This document shows positions 16,963 through 25,339 of a stretch of 64,000 nt of DNA, piece after piece. How positions within the stretch are numbered: the stretch's first letter is position 1; each line of letters begins with the position of its first letter. The notes beneath the pieces are model-generated. The model worked only from the letters and a program-made list of their open reading frames with translations, was not told the DNA's origin and searched no databases. Source of the stretch: Streptomyces pseudovenezuelae (lineage in GTDB: Bacteria; Actinomycetota; Actinomycetes; Streptomycetales; Streptomycetaceae); NCBI RefSeq assembly GCF_029892565.1, contig NZ_JARXVH010000021.1, forward strand, positions 1-64,000. Direction: 5' to 3'. The position numbers were made by a program, and so were the translations under genes.

Positions 16963-17430
16963 ATGAGTGAGCGACTCCAGCCCGGGGACGTGGCCCCCGA
17001 CTTCACCCTTCAGGACGCCGACGGCACCGAGGTGTCCCTCGCGGACCACAAGGGCCGCAAAGTCATCGTCTACTTCTACCCCGCCGCCCTGACACCCGGC
17101 TGCACCAAGCAGGCCTGCGACTTCACGGACAACCTGGAGCTGCTGACCGGCGCGGGTTACGACGTACTCGGCGTCTCCCCGGACAAGCCGGAGAAACTGG
17201 CCAAGTTCCGCGACAAGGAATCCCTGAAGGTCACCCTCCTGGCCGACCCCGAGAAAACGGTCACCGAGGCCTACGGCGCCTACGGCGAGAAGAAGAACTA
17301 CGGCAAGACCTACATGGGCGTCATCCGCTCCACGATCATCGTGGACGAGGAGGGCAAGGTCGAACGGGCCCTGTACAACGTCCGCGCGACGGGCCACGTG
17401 GCAAAGGTCATCAAGGACCTGGGCATCTGA
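16963..17430 (+). CDS. bcp: Thioredoxin-dependent thiol peroxidase (Bcp/PrxQ)
   Basis: This 155-residue peroxiredoxin of the BCP/PrxQ class has peroxidatic Cys47 in TPGCTKQAC and a candidate resolving Cys52 five residues later. It also has the typical APDFTLQD start and YFYP strand. It reduces peroxides with thioredoxin as donor in the cytoplasm. The ATG at 16963 has no ribosome binding site but has TACGCT, a -10-like element, 6 bases before it, so the mRNA may be leaderless, as is common in Streptomyces. Confidence 0.93.
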   Translation: MSERLQPGDVAPDFTLQDADGTEVSLADHKGRKVIVYFYPAALTPGCTKQACDFTDNLELLTGAGYDVLGVSPDKPEKLAKFRDKESLKVTLLADPEKTVTEAYGAYGEKKNYGKTYMGVIRSTIIVDEEGKVERALYNVRATGHVAKVIKDLGI

Positions 17431-17570
17431 CTCCCACGCCTCTCCTGAGCAAGCGGCTCGCACCGGCCTACCCCGGTGCGGGCCGCTCTACGTTTCCGGC
17501 GTGACTGTCCGACAAACGGTTCGTTACTCCGTACGAGGCCGCGAACGTGTGGTCGGGAACGGAGGGGAAC

Positions 17571-18197
17571 ATGGCTGCCCGGTACACCCGCGAGTTACTG
17601 GAAGAGGCGGCTCGCCGCACGACGCACATCGATGACGCGGTCCGATGGTGCGGAGGCAGTCCCTCACCCGGCAGCAGACGCTATCTCCGCCAGAAGATAG
17701 CGGAGGCGGGCGTCGGCATCTCCCATCTCACGACGAATCAGGTGCGTCACACCGAGGAGCGACTCCGGGCGGCCGTGGCGACGTCGACCAGCATCAAGGA
17801 CGTCGTGCGCCGCCTCGGGATCAGCCAGGTCGGCGGCAATCAGACCCACATCAGTCGCCGTATCGCCGCTCTCGGAATCGACACGAACCACTTCGTGGCC
17901 ACACGGCGAGGCCGCCCCAAAGGTTCTCTCGGGGAGACGCTCTGTCTTCGTTCCGCCGAGGACGGACGGGTGCCGGGCGACCGCCCGCGCCGCGCGCTGC
18001 TGCACGCCGGGGTCGAGGAGCGCTGCACGATGTGCGGTACGGGACCGGTGCACCAAGGCCGACCACTCAGGCTCGAAGTGGACCACATCAACGGCGACTG
18101 GTGGGACAACCGCCAGGCGAATCTCCAACTGCTCTGCCCCAACTGCCATGCGGTGACGGACACTTACCGCGGCCGCAAGCGGAGGACCCGGGCATGA
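17571..18197 (+). CDS. Modular HNH endonuclease (two helical repeats)
   Basis: This 208-residue protein has two related modules of about 49 residues (5-53 and 60-108), each ending in a G-I-D/G-x-x-H-[LF] motif and resembling helix-turn-helix DNA-binding units. A C-terminal HNH nuclease follows with zinc-type Cys152, Cys155, Cys189 and Cys192 and the DHINGD motif at 171-176. GGAGGGG sits before the ATG. Its stop overlaps the start of a second, similar nuclease (ATGA). The repeats may give sequence recognition and the HNH domain cleavage. The biological role is not known; it could be a homing-type or defence nuclease. Confidence 0.8.
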   Translation: MAARYTRELLEEAARRTTHIDDAVRWCGGSPSPGSRRYLRQKIAEAGVGISHLTTNQVRHTEERLRAAVATSTSIKDVVRRLGISQVGGNQTHISRRIAALGIDTNHFVATRRGRPKGSLGETLCLRSAEDGRVPGDRPRRALLHAGVEERCTMCGTGPVHQGRPLRLEVDHINGDWWDNRQANLQLLCPNCHAVTDTYRGRKRRTRA

Positions 18198-19051
18198 CCT
18201 CTCCGAAGTACACGAGCGACCTGCTCGCCCGTACCGCGGCCGCCTCCGCGAGCCTGCCCGACCTGATGCGCCGACTGAACGCTCCGATGGGCAGCGCGCC
18301 GCGCACCTACCTGCTCAGGCGTCTCGAACACTACGGAATCGACATCTCGCATTTCATCGACGAGCCGCTGCCCGAACGGGAGCGGCGAAGCTACTCGGAG
18401 ACGCTTCTGCGGGAAGCGGCCGCCCGTTCGTCCAGCATCCGAGAGATGGTCGAGTACATGGGCCTTGATCCGCGCGACAGCCCGTACGGCCATATCCGGA
18501 AGAAGCTCGACCGGTTCGGGATCGACACATCGCACTTCACCAGCGGGCGCAGATACGGCCCGGGAATCCTGCCGTACAGCCAACTCGCGCCTGCCGCAGC
18601 CTCCTCCCGGACCATCGCGGGCGTCCTGAAACTGCTTGGCATCGTCGACAACGGAGCTGCCCGCGAACGCCTCAAGAGAAGCGTGGCAGCCCACAACCTG
18701 TCGATCGGTCACTTCGTCGGTCAGGGACATCGCCTCGGCACTCAGGGCAGGAACCGCAAGTCCGCCGACCAGATCCTGGTCCGGCTGGAACCGGGTGCCG
18801 CCCGCACCAGAACGACGCAACTGCGACGGGCGCTCGACGACCTCGGCGTCCCGCACCTCTGTGCAGGCTGCGGGGTCGGGGACGTATGGCAGGGCAGACG
18901 ACTCGTCCTGGAGATCGACCACATCAACGGAGACCGGTTGGACAACCGGAAGGAAAACCTTCGGTATCTGTGCCCGTCCTGCCACAGCCAGACGCGGACC
19001 TTCTCGAATCGATCTCCCCGTACGACCTCGCAGCAGCGCCCAGTAGAGTAA
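18194..19051 (+). CDS. Modular HNH endonuclease (three helical repeats)
   Basis: This 285-residue paralogue of the preceding gene is translationally coupled by an ATGA overlap. It has three modules (about 6-54, 67-115 and 128-174), the first two ending GID-[IT]-SHF and the third IGHF. The HNH domain has Cys223, Cys226, Cys260 and Cys263 and DHINGD at 242-247. The different repeat number but same architecture suggests the pair arose by duplication and recognise different sequences or act together. The gene ends 10 bases before the tRNA-like gene, and its base composition looks lower in GC than its neighbours, hinting at an acquired block. Confidence 0.78.
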   Translation: MTSPKYTSDLLARTAAASASLPDLMRRLNAPMGSAPRTYLLRRLEHYGIDISHFIDEPLPERERRSYSETLLREAAARSSSIREMVEYMGLDPRDSPYGHIRKKLDRFGIDTSHFTSGRRYGPGILPYSQLAPAAASSRTIAGVLKLLGIVDNGAARERLKRSVAAHNLSIGHFVGQGHRLGTQGRNRKSADQILVRLEPGAARTRTTQLRRALDDLGVPHLCAGCGVGDVWQGRRLVLEIDHINGDRLDNRKENLRYLCPSCHSQTRTFSNRSPRTTSQQRPVE

Positions 19052-19061
19052 GCACCGCTGC

Positions 19062-19136
19062 GGGCCCGTACCCCAGCAGGCTAGAGGGCGCCGGTTTAGG
19101 TCCGGTGTGTCGTGGGTTCGAGTCCCACCGGGCCCA
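19062..19136 (+). tRNA. tRNA-like gene with anticodon UAG (Leu), short variable loop
   Basis: A cloverleaf is visible. The acceptor GGGCCCG/CGGGCCC is perfect with discriminator A, and U8-A9 are present. The D arm has only about 3 pairs. The anticodon arm GCCGG/CCGGT holds loop TTTAGGT, giving anticodon UAG at 19097-19099. The variable loop is 5 bases, and the T arm is GTGGG-TTCGAGT-CCCAC. The anticodon would read the rare Leu codon CUA, and the loop equals that of ordinary tRNA-Leu(UAG). Bacterial tRNA-Leu normally has a long variable arm, so this is atypical. CCA is not encoded. A terminator follows. Confidence 0.75.
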
Positions 19137-19147
19137 CTGGAAAAGTA

Positions 19148-19178
19148 GCCCGACGCCTTTACTTGAAAGGCGTCGGGC
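19148..19178. terminator. Bidirectional terminator between tRNA-like gene and rdgB
   Basis: A perfect 13-bp stem (GCCCGACGCCTTT with its complement) encloses the loop ACTTG and is followed by CTTTCTGCT on the plus strand. On the minus strand it is followed by TACTTTTCC. It lies 11 bases from both the tRNA 3' end and the rdgB stop. Confidence 0.85.
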
Positions 19179-19188
19179 CTTTCTGCTG

Positions 19189-19791
19189 TCAGCCCAAAAG
19201 CTCCCGCACCACCGGCACCAACCCCCGAAACGCCTTCCCCCGATGGCTGATCGCGTTCTTCTCCTCCGCGCTCAGCTCCGCGCAGGTTCGCGTGTCCCCC
19301 TCCGGCTGCAGGATCGGGTCGTAGCCGAAGCCGTTCGTGCCAACAGGGGCATGCCGGAGCCGGCCCCGCAACTGCCCCTCGACCACCCGTTCCGTGCCGT
19401 CCGGGAGCGCGAGGGCCGCTGCGCAGGCGAAGTGGGCGCCTCGGTGTTCGTCGGCGATGTCGGAGAGTTGGGCGAGGAGGAGGTTGAGGTTGGCCTCGTC
19501 GTCGCCGTGGTGGCCGGACCAGCGGGCGGAGAAGATGCCGGGGGCACCGTTCAGGACGTCGACGCAGAGGCCCGAGTCGTCGGCCACGGCGGGCAGACCC
19601 GTGGCCTGGGCGAGGGCGTGGGCCTTCAGGAGCGCGTTCTCGGCGAAGGTCACGCCGGTTTCCTTGACGTCCGGGATGTCCGGGTAGGCGTCCGCGCCGA
19701 CCAGCTCGTGGGGCAGGTCGGCCGCGGCGAGGATCGCCCGGAGTTCGGTGATCTTTCCGGCGTTGCGGGTGGCGAGGATCAGGCGGGTCAT
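19189..19791 (-). CDS. rdgB: Non-canonical purine NTP pyrophosphatase RdgB/HAM1
   Basis: This 200-residue Ham1-fold enzyme has TRNAGK at 8-13, the metal and catalytic DDSGL near 71, GFGYDPIL near 154 and the terminal SHRGKA motif. It hydrolyses ITP, dITP and XTP to monophosphates and keeps deaminated purines out of nucleic acids. It is cytoplasmic and of usual length. It lies close to rph as in many bacteria, but with a small secreted-protein gene inserted between them here. Confidence 0.95.
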   Translation of the reverse strand: MTRLILATRNAGKITELRAILAAADLPHELVGADAYPDIPDVKETGVTFAENALLKAHALAQATGLPAVADDSGLCVDVLNGAPGIFSARWSGHHGDDEANLNLLLAQLSDIADEHRGAHFACAAALALPDGTERVVEGQLRGRLRHAPVGTNGFGYDPILQPEGDTRTCAELSAEEKNAISHRGKAFRGLVPVVRELLG

Positions 19792-19852
19792 GCCGGACAG
19801 TATTGCGGGCCCGGGTCAGGCCTGGTCCCGCCGGTCGCCACGAGGTGGATAC

Positions 19853-20251
19853 CTACGACGTGCAGACCTTCGTCAGTTCGCCCGCCGCGTCCGTCACCGG
19901 GCTGACGTCCGGCGTGTTGTCGCCGTTCTTGATCGCCGTACGGACGTTGTCGACGGCGTCCCCGAGGTCCTCGACGGCCTTGTTGACGTCGGTGTTGTCG
20001 GTCTTGTCACCGATCTTGTCGAGGTTCTTGTCGATGGAGGCGAGGGACTCGTCGAGCTGGGTCGGGTCGTTGGAGGCGTTCTCGACCGCCTGTTGGAGGG
20101 AGGTGACGCTGTCGGCGATGGCGTCGGCGGTCTGGACGCAGTCCAGGGCCTTGTCGACGGCGTCGCAGCCCGTGGTCACCGCGGTCGTCAACCCGATGGC
20201 CGCCACTGCGGCGGCGGTGACGACGAAACGGCGACGGCGGCTTGCGGCCAT
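19853..20251 (-). CDS. Small secreted helical protein
   Basis: This 132-residue protein begins MAASRRRRF followed by a hydrophobic signal helix (VVTAAAVAAIGLTTAVTTG) and a cysteine (VTTGC), so it is either secreted or a weak-lipobox lipoprotein. The mature part is amphipathic and rich in Asp, Asn and Ala, probably a helical bundle, with further cysteines in DCVQ and VCTS. The ATG at 20251 has GGGAGGG upstream. It lies between rph and rdgB on the same strand but is set apart by hairpins at 20302-20379. Function is unknown. Confidence 0.72.
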   Translation of the reverse strand: MAASRRRRFVVTAAAVAAIGLTTAVTTGCDAVDKALDCVQTADAIADSVTSLQQAVENASNDPTQLDESLASIDKNLDKIGDKTDNTDVNKAVEDLGDAVDNVRTAIKNGDNTPDVSPVTDAAGELTKVCTS

Positions 20252-20301
20252 GGCTGTGTTCCCTCCCTTTTCCAGGCCCGGAAGGCCCCCGTGTGCTGGT
20301 C

Positions 20302-20328
20302 GGGCGCACGGTGGTGTGCCGTGCGCCC
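20302..20328. repeat. Hairpin upstream of secreted-protein gene
   Basis: The arms GGGCGCACGG and CCGTGCGCCC are perfect, with a 7-base loop. It lies 51 bases before the ATG of the secreted-protein gene, within its leader or promoter region. Confidence 0.55.
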
Positions 20329-20350
20329 GCATTGGTAGGGACGCCGGTGC

Positions 20351-20379
20351 GGGCGGCCGGGTTGCCCCGTCGGCCGCCC
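20351..20379. terminator. Candidate terminator after rph
   Basis: GGGCGGCCG pairs perfectly with CGGCCGCCC across an 11-base loop, starting 17 bases after the rph stop. There is no T tract on the minus strand, though TTTCTT follows on the plus strand. It may be a weak or factor-assisted terminator. Confidence 0.45.
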
Positions 20380-20395
20380 TTTCTTGGGGTTCCCT

Positions 20396-21133
<738 letters not shown>

Positions 21134-21159
21134 GGCGACGAGCCTATCGGCACAGGCGG

Positions 21160-21193
21160 AAGGGGCTCCTCCCGACCGGGAAAGGAGCCCCTT
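21160..21193 (-). terminator. Terminator after nagF
   Basis: AAGGGGCTCCT pairs perfectly with AGGAGCCCCTT, with an inner CCCG/CGGG stem, so the structure is almost fully paired. It lies 60 bases past the nagF stop and upstream of rph on the same strand. Confidence 0.7.
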
Positions 21194-21253
21194 GAGATGA
21201 GCGGGCGTGGCTGACTTCGCGTCAGCGCACGACTGACCTCACGTCATCTCACG

Positions 21254-21487
21254 TCACATCATGTCTTCGATGTCCGCGGCGATCGGGTCGGCGTCGGTGC
21301 CGATGACGACCTGGACGGCTGTGCCCATCCGGACGACGCCGTGGGCGCCGGCGGCCTTGAGGGCGGCTTCGTCGACCTTGCCCGGGTCGATGACCTCGGT
21401 GCGGAGGCGGGTGATGCAGCCCTCGATCTCTTCGATGTTCTCGATGCCGCCGAGCCCGGCGACGATCTTCTCTGCCTTGGTGGCCAT
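21254..21487 (-). CDS. nagF: PTS glucose/GlcNAc-family EIIB component (NagF-like)
   Basis: This 77-residue free-standing EIIB domain has the phosphorylated cysteine in IEGCITRLRTEV, the hallmark of glucose-superfamily EIIB. It receives phosphate from EIIA and passes it to the incoming sugar at the membrane partner. GAGGAG lies just before the ATG. It is divergent from nagE1 across a DasR-type box (21579-21594) and a small palindrome (AGTTGG/CCAACT at 21506-21518). In S. coelicolor the equivalent trio nagF-nagE1-nagE2 transports N-acetylglucosamine. Symbol is assigned by that synteny and the EIIB fold. Confidence 0.88.
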   Translation of the reverse strand: MATKAEKIVAGLGGIENIEEIEGCITRLRTEVIDPGKVDEAALKAAGAHGVVRMGTAVQVVIGTDADPIAADIEDMM

Positions 21488-21578
21488 TTCGGTCTCCTCA
21501 CGCACAGTTGGCCCAACTTTATGAGCGATTGCGCCGTACGTACCGAAAGATGGCGTTACAGCAAGCCAATCGTCGAGA

Positions 21579-21594
21579 ACTGGTCTACACCACC
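21579..21594. promoter_or_regulatory. DasR-type box (dre) between nagF and nagE1
   Basis: ACTGGTCTACACCACC matches the recalled DasR consensus ACTGGTCTAGACCACT at 14 of 16 positions. It lies 20 bases upstream of the nagE1 ATG and about 90 bases from nagF. DasR represses GlcNAc transport until glucosamine phosphates accumulate. Confidence 0.8.
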
Positions 21595-21614
21595 TGACAG
21601 GCGGTCGCCAACTG

Positions 21615-22907
21615 ATGAGTGCCCCCACCGAGATCTCACCAGCACGTCGGCGGTGGCAGTCGGCGTTCCAGGGGCTGCAGAAGATGGGCCGCAGCCTGCA
21701 GCTCCCGATCGCCGTGCTGCCGGCCGCGGGCATCCTCAACCGCCTTGGCCAGCCTGATGTGTTCGGGGACGACGGGCTGGGCTGGACGAACGTCTCCAAG
21801 GTGATGGCGGGGGCGGGCGGCGCGCTGCTGGACGGCACGCTCGGGCTCCCCCTCCTCTTCTGTGTGGGCGTGGCCATCGGCATGGCGAAGAAGTCCGACG
21901 GCTCGACCGCGCTGGCGGCGCTCGCGGGGTTCCTCGTCTACTACAACGTGCTGCGCCAGTTCCCGGAGGACTGTCCGTCCGGCGCGACGGCCATGGTCGG
22001 GATCGGCTGTCAGGCGACGGTGGACCACTCGGTGGTGGCGTTCACCTACCAGAACCCCGGGGTCTTCGGCGGCATCGTCATGGGCCTGCTGTCGGCCTAC
22101 TTCTGGCAGCGCTACCACCGCACCCGGCTGGTCGACTGGCTGGGCTTCTTCAACGGCCGCCGTCTCGTCCCGATCATCATGGCCTTCGTCGCGATCGTGT
22201 TCGCGGCGCTGTGTCTGTGGGTGTGGCCGCCGATCGGTGACGGTCTGGAGAACTTCAGCGACTGGCTGAGCGACGCGGGTGCCTGGGGCGCGGGCGTGTT
22301 CGGTCTGGCCAACCGGGCGCTGCTGGTGATCGGGCTGCACCAGTTCCTGAACGTGCCCATCTGGTTCCAGTTCGGCAGCTTCACCAAGCCGGACGGTTCG
22401 GTGGTGCACGGCGACATCAACATGTTCCTGGCGGGCGACCCGAACGCGGGCCAGTTCACCTCGGGTTTCTTCCCCATCATGATGTTCGCCCTGCCGGCCG
22501 CGGCCCTCGCGATCACGCACTGCGCGAAGCCGAGCCGCCGCAAGGAGGTCGGCGGTCTCATGCTGTCGGTCGCGCTGACGTCGTTCGTCACCGGCATCAC
22601 CGAGCCGATCGAGTACTCGTTCCTGTTCATCGCGCCACTGCTGTACGCGGTGCACGCGGTGTTGACCGGTGTGTCGATGGCGGTGACGTGGGGGCTCGGG
22701 GTGCACGACGGCTTCAGCTTCTCGGCCGGTCTCATCGACTACGTCATCAACTGGAACCTCGCGACCAGGCCGTGGGCGATCATTCCGATCGGTCTGTGCT
22801 TCGCCGCCGTCTACTACGTGATCTTCCGTTTCGCGATCACGCGATTCGACCTGAAAACCCCGGGCAGGGAACCGGAGGACGAGCGAGAGGACGTCACCAA
22901 GGCCTGA
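21615..22907 (+). CDS. nagE1: PTS N-acetylglucosamine transporter EIIC (NagE1-like)
   Basis: This 430-residue EIIC membrane domain of the glucose superfamily has about ten membrane helices. It begins with LQKMGRSLQLPIAVLPAAGIL and carries the substrate-site motif GITEPIEYSFLF and HDGFSFSAGLIDY. It lacks EIIB and EIIA domains, so it must use NagF and a separate EIIA. It is a paralogue of nagE2 downstream. In S. coelicolor this copy is secondary to nagE2 for GlcNAc uptake. A DasR-type box lies just before it. No strong RBS is seen before the ATG. Confidence 0.85.
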   Translation: MSAPTEISPARRRWQSAFQGLQKMGRSLQLPIAVLPAAGILNRLGQPDVFGDDGLGWTNVSKVMAGAGGALLDGTLGLPLLFCVGVAIGMAKKSDGSTALAALAGFLVYYNVLRQFPEDCPSGATAMVGIGCQATVDHSVVAFTYQNPGVFGGIVMGLLSAYFWQRYHRTRLVDWLGFFNGRRLVPIIMAFVAIVFAALCLWVWPPIGDGLENFSDWLSDAGAWGAGVFGLANRALLVIGLHQFLNVPIWFQFGSFTKPDGSVVHGDINMFLAGDPNAGQFTSGFFPIMMFALPAAALAITHCAKPSRRKEVGGLMLSVALTSFVTGITEPIEYSFLFIAPLLYAVHAVLTGVSMAVTWGLGVHDGFSFSAGLIDYVINWNLATRPWAIIPIGLCFAAVYYVIFRFAITRFDLKTPGREPEDEREDVTKA

Positions 22908-22991
22908 CGCGCAGGTGAACCGGCGTCTACTGCGCGTAGCGATTCCGTTGCGGAATTGACGGGTTCCTTAATAACGACTCCATCGTGTAGA

Positions 22992-23007
22992 ACAGGTCTA
23001 CACCACT
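22992..23007. promoter_or_regulatory. DasR-type box 1 upstream of nagE2
   Basis: ACAGGTCTACACCACT resembles the DasR consensus. It forms the left half of a larger perfect inverted repeat whose 13-bp arms occupy 22995-23007 and 23009-23021. Confidence 0.75.
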
Positions 23008-23008
23008 G

Positions 23009-23024
23009 AGTGGTGTAGACCACC
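23009..23024. promoter_or_regulatory. DasR-type box 2 upstream of nagE2
   Basis: AGTGGTGTAGACCACC is the inverted neighbour of box 1, separated by one base. The pair ends 19 bases before the nagE2 start, overlapping the leader, so two DasR dimers could occlude transcription. Confidence 0.75.
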
Positions 23025-23043
23025 ACCCGATGGAGGAAGAAGT

Positions 23044-24294
23044 ATGAGCACCGCCACCGCACCGGCGGCCCCCGCGAAAAGGCGGGGATCCGGTCTGCTC
23101 CAGGGCCTGCAGAAGGTCGGCCGCAGCCTGCAGCTGCCGATCGCCGTGCTGCCGGCGGCGGGCATCCTGCTCCGCCTGGGCCAGGACGACGTGTTCGGCA
23201 AGGACGGCCTCGGCTGGAACAAGGTCGCGTCGGTCTTCGCCACCGCGGGCGACGCCGTCTTCAGCAACCTGCCGCTGCTGTTCTGTGTCGGCATCGCCAT
23301 CGGCTTCGCCAAGAAGGCCGACGGCTCGACGGCCCTGGCGGCGCTGGTCGGTTTCCTCGTCTACAAGAACGTACTGACCGCGTTCCCCATCACCGACGCC
23401 AAGGTCACCAAGGGTGCGGACATCGCCGCCACCTACAACGACCCCAAGGTTCTCGGCGGCATCATCATGGGCCTCATAGCCGCCGTCACCTGGCAGCGTT
23501 TCCACCGCACCAAGCTCCCCGACTGGCTGGGCTTCTTCAACGGCCGCCGTCTGGTGCCGATCCTGATGGCCTTCATCGGCACCGCCGTCGGCGTCGTCTT
23601 CGGTCTGATCTGGGAGCCGATCGGCAACGTCATCACCGACTTCGGTGAGTGGATGACCGGTCTCGGCGCCTTCGGTGCGGCCCTCTTCGGCCTGATCAAC
23701 CGCGCGCTGCTCCCGGTGGGCATGCACCAGTTCGTCAACACCGTGGCCTGGCAGGAGATCGGCTCCTTCAAGGACCCCTCGGGTGCCGTCTGGCACGGCG
23801 ACCTGCCGCGCTTCTTCCACGGCGACCCGACGGCCGGTCAGTTCATGACGGGCTTCTTCCCGATCATGATGTTCGCGCTCCCCGCCGCCGCGCTGGCGAT
23901 CACGCACACCGCCCGTCCCGAGCGCCGCAAGGCCGTCGGCGGCATGATGATGTCGCTCGCCCTGACCTCCTTCGTCACGGGCATCACCGAGCCGATCGAG
24001 TTCGCGTTCATGTTCATCGCGCCGGTCCTCTACGCCATCCACGCGGTCCTCACAGCGCTCTCCATGGCCGTCACCTGGGCCCTCGGCGTCCACCACGGCT
24101 TCAGCTTCTCCGCGGGCGCGATCGACTACTTCCTCAACTGGAACCTGGCGACCAAGCCCTGGCTGATCATCCCGATCGGCCTGGCCTTCGCCGCGATCTA
24201 CTACGTGGTCTTCCGCTTCGCCATCACCAAGTGGAACCTCCCCACCCCGGGCCGCGAACCCGAGGAGGAGGTCGAGGACCTCACCAAGGCGTGA
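23044..24294 (+). CDS. nagE2: PTS N-acetylglucosamine transporter EIIC (NagE2-like)
   Basis: This 416-residue EIIC protein, homologous to the preceding gene over its full length, has LQKVGRSLQLPIAVLPAAGILLRLGQ, the GITEPIEFAFMF substrate loop and HHGFSFSAGAIDY. It has no EIIA or EIIB. GGAGGAAGAAG gives a strong RBS. The two DasR-type boxes directly upstream fit the major inducible GlcNAc permease of Streptomyces. A long perfect terminator follows. Confidence 0.9.
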   Translation: MSTATAPAAPAKRRGSGLLQGLQKVGRSLQLPIAVLPAAGILLRLGQDDVFGKDGLGWNKVASVFATAGDAVFSNLPLLFCVGIAIGFAKKADGSTALAALVGFLVYKNVLTAFPITDAKVTKGADIAATYNDPKVLGGIIMGLIAAVTWQRFHRTKLPDWLGFFNGRRLVPILMAFIGTAVGVVFGLIWEPIGNVITDFGEWMTGLGAFGAALFGLINRALLPVGMHQFVNTVAWQEIGSFKDPSGAVWHGDLPRFFHGDPTAGQFMTGFFPIMMFALPAAALAITHTARPERRKAVGGMMMSLALTSFVTGITEPIEFAFMFIAPVLYAIHAVLTALSMAVTWALGVHHGFSFSAGAIDYFLNWNLATKPWLIIPIGLAFAAIYYVVFRFAITKWNLPTPGREPEEEVEDLTKA

Positions 24295-24305
24295 GTTCTC
24301 GCAGG

Positions 24306-24355
24306 ACGTGACAGAGGCCCCCGGAGCGGGAAAGCTCCGGGGGCCTCTGTCACGT
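24306..24355. terminator. Bidirectional terminator between nagE2 and MBL gene
   Basis: The 22-base arms (24306-24327 and 24334-24355) are fully complementary around the loop GGGAAA. This is the longest perfect stem of the convergent junctions here apart from 36054-36110. It lies 11 bases after the nagE2 stop and 8 bases from the MBL stop. Confidence 0.85.
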
Positions 24356-24363
24356 CGTAGAAC

Positions 24364-25116
24364 CTAGATCTCGTACGACTTCCTCGGCGCCGCCAGTTCC
24401 ACCGGCCCGGCGTAGACCGCGCGGGCGTCGGTGAGGTTGGCCTGCGGGTCGGTCCACGGGGGGATGTGGGTGAGGACCAGGCGGCGGGCTCCTGCCCGGG
24501 TCGCCGTCTCGCCCGCCTCGCGGCCGTTGAGGTGCAGGTCGGGGATGTTCTCCTTGCCGTACGTGAACGCGGCCTCGCACAGGAACAGGTCGGTGTCCCG
24601 GGCGAGTTCGTCCAGGGCCGGGCTGATTCCGGTGTCGCCGGAGTACGTCAGGGACTTGCCCCCCTGCTCGACCCGGATGCCGTAGGCCTCCACGGGATGG
24701 GCCACGCGTTCCGTGTGCACCGTGAACGGGCCGATCTCGAACGTGGACGGCTTGACGGTGTGGAAGTCGAAGACCTCGCTCATGGAGGAGGCGGTGGGGG
24801 TGTCGGCGTAGGCCGTGGTGAGGCGGTGTTCGGTGCCTTCGGGGCCGTAGACCGGGATGGGGTCGCAGCGACCGCCGTCGTGGCGGTAGTAGCGCGCGAC
24901 GAAGTACGCGCACATGTCGATGCAGTGGTCGGCGTGCAGATGGCTGAGGAAGATCGCGTCGAGGTCGTAGAGACCGCAGTGGCGCTGCAGTTCGCCAAGG
25001 GCGCCGTTGCCCATGTCGAGGAGCAGCCGGAAGCCGTCGGCCTCAAGGAGGTAGCTCGAACAGGCCGATTCCGCGGACGGGAACGACCCCGAGCAGCCGA
25101 CGACGGTGAGCTTCAT
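24364..25116 (-). CDS. MBL-fold metallohydrolase
   Basis: This 250-residue metallo-beta-lactamase-fold protein has the zinc motif HLHADH at 59-64, a further metal ligand set in YSGDTG and a late histidine in LTHIPPW. The N-terminus MKLTVVGCSGSFPSAESACSSYLLE is typical of the RNase Z/PhnP-like branch. It could act on RNA 3' ends or on phosphodiesters; the sequence does not decide. The ATG at 25116 has GGAGG upstream. It is convergent with nagE2 and divergent from the PemK-like gene. Confidence 0.87.
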   Translation of the reverse strand: MKLTVVGCSGSFPSAESACSSYLLEADGFRLLLDMGNGALGELQRHCGLYDLDAIFLSHLHADHCIDMCAYFVARYYRHDGGRCDPIPVYGPEGTEHRLTTAYADTPTASSMSEVFDFHTVKPSTFEIGPFTVHTERVAHPVEAYGIRVEQGGKSLTYSGDTGISPALDELARDTDLFLCEAAFTYGKENIPDLHLNGREAGETATRAGARRLVLTHIPPWTDPQANLTDARAVYAGPVELAAPRKSYEI

Positions 25117-25339
25117 AAAGCAGAAACCTCCGCTGGCGGAAAATCCAGAAGATCGGGGAGTGGGGCGTCGGGGGTCATGCGGTTCGTCGAGCGTAAGGCG
25201 CAAAACGTCCGGTCGCTCCTCCGCCAAGGGCTGTTGTGGGCGAACTCACCTGTGCTGTCACCGGTTCGGCTGGAAGCGGGGCGTGGGGGGCGCGCGAGAG
25301 GGCGCGCGTCGGAGGGTGCGCCCCGGTAACGTCGTCCGT

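Noticed and set aside
17571..19051. HNH pair as part of an integrated prophage or ICE
   Set aside because: No integrase, structural phage genes or repeated att sequence are visible next to the tRNA-like gene.
20302..20379. The paired hairpins between rph and the secreted-protein gene as a riboswitch
   Set aside because: They are simple GC stems with no conserved internal motif that I recognise.
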